Assembly: GCA_959604475.1 (NCBI GenBank)
Contig: CAUHBX010000021.1
Coordinates: forward strand, 1 to 9,523
Source: an uncultured Eubacteriales bacterium
GTDB taxonomy: Bacteria > Bacillota > Clostridia > Lachnospirales > Anaerotignaceae
DNA: 9,523 nt
Direction of reading: 5' to 3'
The position numbers and the translations under genes were made by a program. A model generated the notes under the pieces. That model was not told the DNA's origin and did not search any database. It saw nothing but the letters and a program-made list of their open reading frames with translations. This document shows, piece after piece, positions 6,094-9,523 of the stretch (position 1 is its first letter; every line of letters starts with the position of its first letter).

Positions 6094-7543
6094 AACATAT
6101 TTTATAGCAGTAGACGCAGGTACCACTAAAATAAAGGCGGCCGTTGTTGCAGGCAGCGGCCGCTTTATTGATATGGAGAGCTTAGATTCAAATGTAATTA
6201 TGCCCTTCGGAGGTGCCTGTGAAATGGACATGGAGGATGTATGGGGCAGAACAAAAGCTGTAATCACTGCTCTTGTCAAACGCAATCCTGATAAAAAGAT
6301 TGCAGCGTTAGGCGTATGTGCGCAGGGAGATGGGGCTTGGATGTTGGATACCGACGGAAAGCCTTTGAGAAATGCTATCCTTTGGAATGATACCCGCGTA
6401 AATATGGATTTCAAATATATAAATTCCAACTGCCTTTATAACAGCTCTACCCCACTATTTCCTGGCGCTGCACCGGTACTGGTCAAGTGGCTAAGGGAAA
6501 ATGAACCTGAAAATTATGAGCGCCTCGGCACAGTATTTCACTGTAAAGACTGGATAAATTACAAGCTTACGGGAGTTACGGCAACAGATGATACCGATGC
6601 CTCAACGGCACTTATAAATATCTATACAAAAGAAATCTCTATAAAACAGCTGGAGTATTTGGGCATTGAAAATAAAAAAAGCGCCTTTCCCAAAATAAAT
6701 CATTCCGGAGATGTAATAGGCTCTTTAAAACCAGAAACAGCCGAAGAACTAGGGCTTATCCCCGGAATACCCGTAATAACAGGAGCTATAGATGTGCTGG
6801 CTGTAGCTACAGGCTGTTCACTTATGAAAAGAGGCCAAAGGGGCAGCATTATCGGAACCACTCTCTGCAATTATGTTGTACTTGATGAGAATGAAGCCCG
6901 TCAGACTAAGTGTACTGTAGGAAGCGTACTATGTCATACTGAGCCTGAAACATATATACGTCTTATGGCTTCACTAAGCGGAGCTTCTTCACTTGATTGG
7001 ATGCGAAGAGAACTTCTTTCCAGCGAAAGCTTTGAAAAAATTGAATCTGAAATGAAAAAAATTCCTGTCGGCTGTAACGGAGTTATTGCGCATCCGTATT
7101 TGTACGGTGAACGCGCTCCATTTTCACTTTCCTCTTCAACAGCAGGATATTATGGAATAAGGGCCCATCATACGAAATATCATCTTGCAAGGGCTGCTTA
7201 TGAGGGCATGGTGCTTTCAATGGCTGACTGTTACAAAGAGATGCCAAAGGGCGACGATATTCTTTATATTGCCGGCGGCGCTTCAAAAAGTGAATTCGTA
7301 TGTCAGATGATAAGCGACTGCCTTGGCGTTCCTGTTTACAGGTTTAAGGAGAAGGAACTCGGATTACTTGGCATATATCGTCTGCTTTGTGAAGCGATGA
7401 ATATAAAGGCTGCAAATGCAGTCAATGAAACTGACGAGTTTTTGCCAAATAAATCACTTAAATCTGATTATGAGAAACTTTATAACAAATTTGCCGATTT
7501 AAAAAACAGGCTGCTCCCCTACTGGGAACAAAATAAAATTTAA
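6080..7543 (+). CDS. FGGY-family carbohydrate kinase
   Basis: A 487-aa ATP-dependent sugar/polyol kinase, normal length for the family. The N-terminal domain opens with the phosphate-binding VDAGTTKIK (11-19) and has AQGDGAW (from about 83) and WNDTR (102-106). The catalytic base is D238 in [12 protein letters not shown], and the C-terminal nucleotide-binding motif IAGGASKSE starts at I397. AQGDGAW resembles erythritol and L-xylulose kinase types more than glycerol kinase. ATG 6080 is preferred over TTG 6062 because AAAAGG lies nine bases before it. It overlaps the original stop of the PLP-enzyme gene (6091-6093) by 14 bp, a sign of translational coupling. As last gene of the operon it most likely phosphorylates the ketose that the class II aldolase then cleaves, and its product may be the SorC effector. 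YoaC of B. subtilis is the closest relative that comes to mind, paired there with a 2-hydroxyacid dehydrogenase as here (recall, not a search). Confidence 0.9.
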   Translation: MSRPETYFIAVDAGTTKIKAAVVAGSGRFIDMESLDSNVIMPFGGACEMDMEDVWGRTKAVITALVKRNPDKKIAALGVCAQGDGAWMLDTDGKPLRNAILWNDTRVNMDFKYINSNCLYNSSTPLFPGAAPVLVKWLRENEPENYERLGTVFHCKDWINYKLTGVTATDDTDASTALINIYTKEISIKQLEYLGIENKKSAFPKINHSGDVIGSLKPETAEELGLIPGIPVITGAIDVLAVATGCSLMKRGQRGSIIGTTLCNYVVLDENEARQTKCTVGSVLCHTEPETYIRLMASLSGASSLDWMRRELLSSESFEKIESEMKKIPVGCNGVIAHPYLYGERAPFSLSSSTAGYYGIRAHHTKYHLARAAYEGMVLSMADCYKEMPKGDDILYIAGGASKSEFVCQMISDCLGVPVYRFKEKELGLLGIYRLLCEAMNIKAANAVNETDEFLPNKSLKSDYEKLYNKFADLKNRLLPYWEQNKI

Positions 7544-7570
7544 AAAGGACTTCAAAAGAAGTCCTTTTTA
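7541..7570. terminator. Bidirectional Rho-independent terminator
   Basis: TAAAAAGGACTTC (7541-7553), loop AAAA (7554-7557) and GAAGTCCTTTTTA (7558-7570) form a perfect 13-bp stem. Its left end is the kinase stop codon. The T run follows the stem core on the plus strand, and on the minus strand an equivalent T-rich tail follows the FAH-family gene, whose stop codon begins two bases away. One hairpin therefore ends both convergent units. Confidence 0.9.
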
Positions 7571-7571
7571 T

Positions 7572-8444
7572 TTACTTTATTATCCGGTTTGTCAGCTTTC
7601 CTATTTTCTCTATCTCACATTCAACTATGTCGCCTTCCTTAAGGAAACATGGAGGGTTCATTCCCATTCCAACTCCCGATGGTGTGCCTGTGGCTATTAC
7701 AGTTCCGGCTTTCAGTGTCATTCCCTGACTAAGTTCATGTATGATATGGTCTATGTCGGTTATGAGCAAATCAGTCGTGCTGTTCTGTCTAACCTCTCCA
7801 TTAATAGCTGCGGTTATTTTAAGCGCAGGAGGATAAGCTATCTCATCAGCAGTTACAATACATGGCCCCATAGGTGTAAATCCGTCAAGGCTTTTTCCGA
7901 AATACCACTGTTTATGCGCCGTCTGGATGTTTCTTGCACTCACGTCATTAATAACTGTATATCCGAATATGTAATCCTTTACTTCTTCAAGCGGAACATT
8001 TTTCGCGTCCTTTCCTATTATTACCCCAAGCTCAGCCTCATAGTCAAGGCTGTCAACTATATCAAAGTGTCCGCATATATCGTCGCCGTCCGCAGGAGAC
8101 TCGTTTACCCTTTTTGAAAAATATATAGCGCAGGGCCTTTCCCCTCCAAAAGCTTCTTTATCAAAGCTTTCCGACTCTTTAGCATGCTCTGTGTAATTTA
8201 TTCCTAAGCATAAAACATCCTGCTTTGGGCAGGGTATAGGAGATTTTTTCCTTACCTTGTTAATTTCTATCAAGCCGCTTTCATTTCTGGATAGTTCCTC
8301 TATTCTATCCATATCGGCCTTACTTGCTTTTTCAATCAGCTCATTCATAGAAGTAAAGAAGGTTATAGGGCAAACCCCTTTCCCATTTGAAGTCAGTACT
8401 CCGACACATTCTCTGCCTTCATACACATAAGTTATAAGCTTCAT
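7572..8444 (-). CDS. Fumarylacetoacetate hydrolase (FAH) family protein
   Basis: A 290-aa metal-dependent enzyme. The family includes acylpyruvases, 2-keto-3-deoxy-L-fuconate hydrolase, oxaloacetate decarboxylase/tautomerase and 5-carboxymethyl-2-hydroxymuconate isomerase. After an N-terminal region of about 70 residues, the catalytic domain starts at LGINYTEHAKES (80-91, with the lid His87). The metal ligands are E136 and E138 in DYEAELG and D167 in VINDVSARN. A substrate loop lies around FGKSLDGFTPMGP (182-194), with GTPSGVGMG at 253-261. The start is well supported: AAGGGGGAG lies five bases before ATG. It is transcribed towards the sugar operon and is separated from it only by the shared terminator. 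It could act on a 2-keto-3-deoxy acid and so serve sugar-acid metabolism, but the opposite orientation means this link is not shown. The substrate is not assignable from sequence. Confidence 0.88.
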   Translation of the reverse strand: MKLITYVYEGRECVGVLTSNGKGVCPITFFTSMNELIEKASKADMDRIEELSRNESGLIEINKVRKKSPIPCPKQDVLCLGINYTEHAKESESFDKEAFGGERPCAIYFSKRVNESPADGDDICGHFDIVDSLDYEAELGVIIGKDAKNVPLEEVKDYIFGYTVINDVSARNIQTAHKQWYFGKSLDGFTPMGPCIVTADEIAYPPALKITAAINGEVRQNSTTDLLITDIDHIIHELSQGMTLKAGTVIATGTPSGVGMGMNPPCFLKEGDIVECEIEKIGKLTNRIIK

Positions 8445-8470
8445 AGATTCTCCCCCTTATTGTTTTTACT

Positions 8471-8491
8471 TTATAGTATCATATACTATAA
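8471..8491. promoter_or_regulatory. AT-rich palindrome in front of the FAH-family gene
   Basis: TTATAGTAT (8471-8479) and ATACTATAA (8483-8491) form a perfect 9-bp inverted repeat with a 3-bp centre. It lies 27-47 nt upstream of the minus-strand ATG at 8444. On that strand a weak promoter can be read through it (TTGTTC, 17-nt spacer, TACTAT), so the palindrome would cover the -10 region and could be an operator. It lacks G+C and so is not a terminator for the upstream rubrerythrin gene. The promoter reading is tentative. Confidence 0.4.
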
Positions 8492-8509
8492 TATAGAACA
8501 ATATCTTAT

Positions 8510-9124
8510 TTAAAATTTTCCATATGGCATAAGCTCAGCACGTATGAAATATCCTCTGTCATGCTGGCATACCGGGCATTTAGCAGGTGCCTCAGTTCCC
8601 GTATATACATATCCGCAGTTAAGGCAAATAAATCCCGTGCTTACGTCTGATACAAAAAGCTTGTTTTCTTTAATAAGCTGTGCGTAATATCCAAATCTGT
8701 CCCCATGAGTCTTTTCAATTGCAGCTATATTTCTGAATGTCTGAGCAATCTGGGAAAATCCTTCCTGCTCTGCTACGTCTCCAAAATTTTTATACACATC
8801 ATCATGCTCCTCATACTCATTATGCTGAGCGGCAGCAAGAAGGCTGTAGGCGTCATCATACAAATCTACAGGATAGCCTCCGTCAATAAAAATTGTTGTA
8901 CCGGCGCTTCCTTTAAGATAGTCATAGAAAACCTCAGCATGCTCTTTTTCCTGATTTGCAGTAAACATAAATACTGCCTCCACCACATGAAGATTGTTTT
9001 TCTTCGCCTTTGAAGCCGAGAATGTATAGCGGTTTCTTGCCTGGCTTTCACCGGCAAAAGCCCTCATTAAATTTTCTTCAGTCTGGCTACCTTTAAGTGC
9101 CTGGATAATATTAGAATTAGACAT
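8510..9124 (-). CDS. rbr: Rubrerythrin
   Basis: A 204-aa cytoplasmic non-heme iron protein that reduces hydrogen peroxide in anaerobes with electrons from rubredoxin or NADH-linked partners. Residues 15-160 form a ferritin-like four-helix diiron domain. Ligands are E26 in FAGESQARNRY, the first ExxH pair E59/H62 (NQEKEH) and a second ExxH in AIEKTH, with further glutamates in NEYEEH and AEQEGF. The C-terminal rubredoxin-like domain has CLNC and CPVC for the FeS4 site. The reading frame is open to a TTG at 9142, but the ribosome binding site GAAAGGAG (complement of 9133-9140) lies inside that extension and eight bases before ATG 9124, so 9124 is the start. It is followed on the same strand by the FAH-family gene with no clear terminator between, so read-through is possible. 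It lies downstream of rpsR but is separated from it by a strong terminator. Confidence 0.97.
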   Translation of the reverse strand: MSNSNIIQALKGSQTEENLMRAFAGESQARNRYTFSASKAKKNNLHVVEAVFMFTANQEKEHAEVFYDYLKGSAGTTIFIDGGYPVDLYDDAYSLLAAAQHNEYEEHDDVYKNFGDVAEQEGFSQIAQTFRNIAAIEKTHGDRFGYYAQLIKENKLFVSDVSTGFICLNCGYVYTGTEAPAKCPVCQHDRGYFIRAELMPYGKF

Positions 9125-9132
9125 AATATTTA

Positions 9133-9140
9133 CTCCTTTC
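9133..9140 (-). promoter_or_regulatory. Ribosome binding site fixing the rubrerythrin start
   Basis: Minus-strand GAAAGGAG, eight bases before ATG 9124. It decides against the upstream in-frame TTG at 9142. The region 9141-9300 upstream is AT-rich and must hold the rubrerythrin promoter, but I could not pick a -35/-10 pair with confidence. Confidence 0.8.
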
Positions 9141-9301
9141 AATATTTTACATTAGTATTGTTCTGGAGCAGTAATTTTATGTATAAAATCAAAGAAATTT
9201 CACAAAGCAAATAATCCGGAAATACACTCCTCACATTTATGTTTTATGTGCTTTATAAATAGTTGAATTAGTACATGAGTAATAAGTATATATACAAATA
9301 A

Positions 9302-9333
9302 AAAGCCCAGAAACCATATGGTTTCTGGGCTTT
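9302..9333 (-). terminator. Rho-independent terminator after rpsR
   Basis: AAAGCCCAGAAACC (9302-9315), loop ATAT, and GGTTTCTGGGCTTT (9320-9333) form a perfect 14-bp stem with a GC-rich lower half. On the minus strand it begins 11 nt after the rpsR stop codon and ends with a T run, so it terminates the ribosomal-protein operon. The stem is symmetric and could also act on the plus strand, where GATTTTT follows. Confidence 0.92.
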
Positions 9334-9344
9334 GATTTTTCTTA

Positions 9345-9523
9345 TCAATCCTGTGTATAAGGCATAAGAGCGATATGTCTTGCTCTTTTGATAGCTGTTG
9401 TTAAAGCTCTCTGATGCTTTGCACAGTTACCTGTAATTCTTCTGGGAAGGATTTTTCCTCTCTCAGAAACATATCTTCTTAATTTGCTTATATCTTTGAA
9501 ATCGATTGTTGTTACTTTATCCG
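9345..9523 (-). CDS. rpsR: 30S ribosomal protein S18, C-terminal part
   Basis: The last 58 codons before TGA (9345-9347) are present; the start lies beyond the right edge of the window. S18 binds S6 and 16S rRNA in the platform of the small subunit. The signature is clear: [19 protein letters not shown], then [27 protein letters not shown] and the end MPYTQD. The cysteine in GNCAKHQ is the position kept in zinc-ligand-bearing (C+) S18 proteins; the other cysteines would be in the missing N-terminus, so this cannot be confirmed here. In Bacillota the gene usually follows rpsF and ssb, which would lie to the right. It is the last gene of its operon, as the terminator directly after it shows. 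Confidence 0.97.
   Translation of the reverse strand, partial: DKVTTIDFKDISKLRRYVSERGKILPRRITGNCAKHQRALTTAIKRARHIALMPYTQD

Noticed and set aside
1066..7543. Methylthioribose (DHAP shunt) pathway
   Set aside because: The class II aldolase and dehydrogenase would fit, but there is no MtnK-type kinase and no MtnA-type isomerase; the kinase is FGGY and the isomerase is of the xylose-isomerase type. Direct assignment is not supported.
9188..9205. Rex-type operator before rubrerythrin
   Set aside because: One half-site (TTCACAA, 9199-9205) is perfect, but the partner half matches at only two of seven bases.

Overview
The window looks like chromosomal DNA from an anaerobic Bacillota, most likely a member of the Clostridia. 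The reasons are AT-rich DNA, strong AGGAGG-type ribosome binding sites, a rubrerythrin, and an S18 ribosomal protein of clostridial character. There are no tRNAs, rRNAs, insertion sequences, CRISPR arrays or phage genes. The genus cannot be fixed from the sequence.

Layout. Positions 1-104 hold a promoter and operator-like palindromes. Positions 105-7543 are one plus-strand operon of seven genes: a SorC-type sugar-responsive regulator, a class II (zinc) aldolase, a D-2-hydroxyacid dehydrogenase, a TIM-barrel sugar isomerase/epimerase, a zinc alcohol/polyol dehydrogenase, a Cys/Met-metabolism PLP enzyme broken by a frameshift, and an FGGY sugar kinase. A perfect 13-bp hairpin at 7541-7570 ends the operon and also ends the convergent minus-strand gene. 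The minus-strand block, read from right to left, is the 3' part of rpsR (cut by the window edge), its terminator, rubrerythrin, and a fumarylacetoacetate-hydrolase (FAH) family enzyme.

How the genes may work together (inference). Dehydrogenase, isomerase, kinase and class II aldolase are the steps of a classic fucose/rhamnose-type route: a polyol or aldose becomes a ketose, then a ketose phosphate, then dihydroxyacetone phosphate plus an aldehyde. The 2-hydroxyacid dehydrogenase and the sulfur-amino-acid-type PLP enzyme do not belong to the textbook versions. Their presence, and the resemblance of the kinase plus 2-hydroxyacid dehydrogenase pair to Bacillus subtilis yoaC/yoaD (which I recall as an S-box regulated operon), suggest a sugar or sugar-acid pathway tied to sulfur metabolism. 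No transporter lies in the window, and the substrate is unknown.

Most notable observations. (1) The PLP enzyme appears to have lost about 20 nt near codon 330; restoring them gives exactly 398 codons, a normal family length. (2) Two near-identical 12-bp palindromes lie 19 bp apart between the promoter and the regulator gene and are likely autoregulatory operators. (3) The operon's gene content is unusual.
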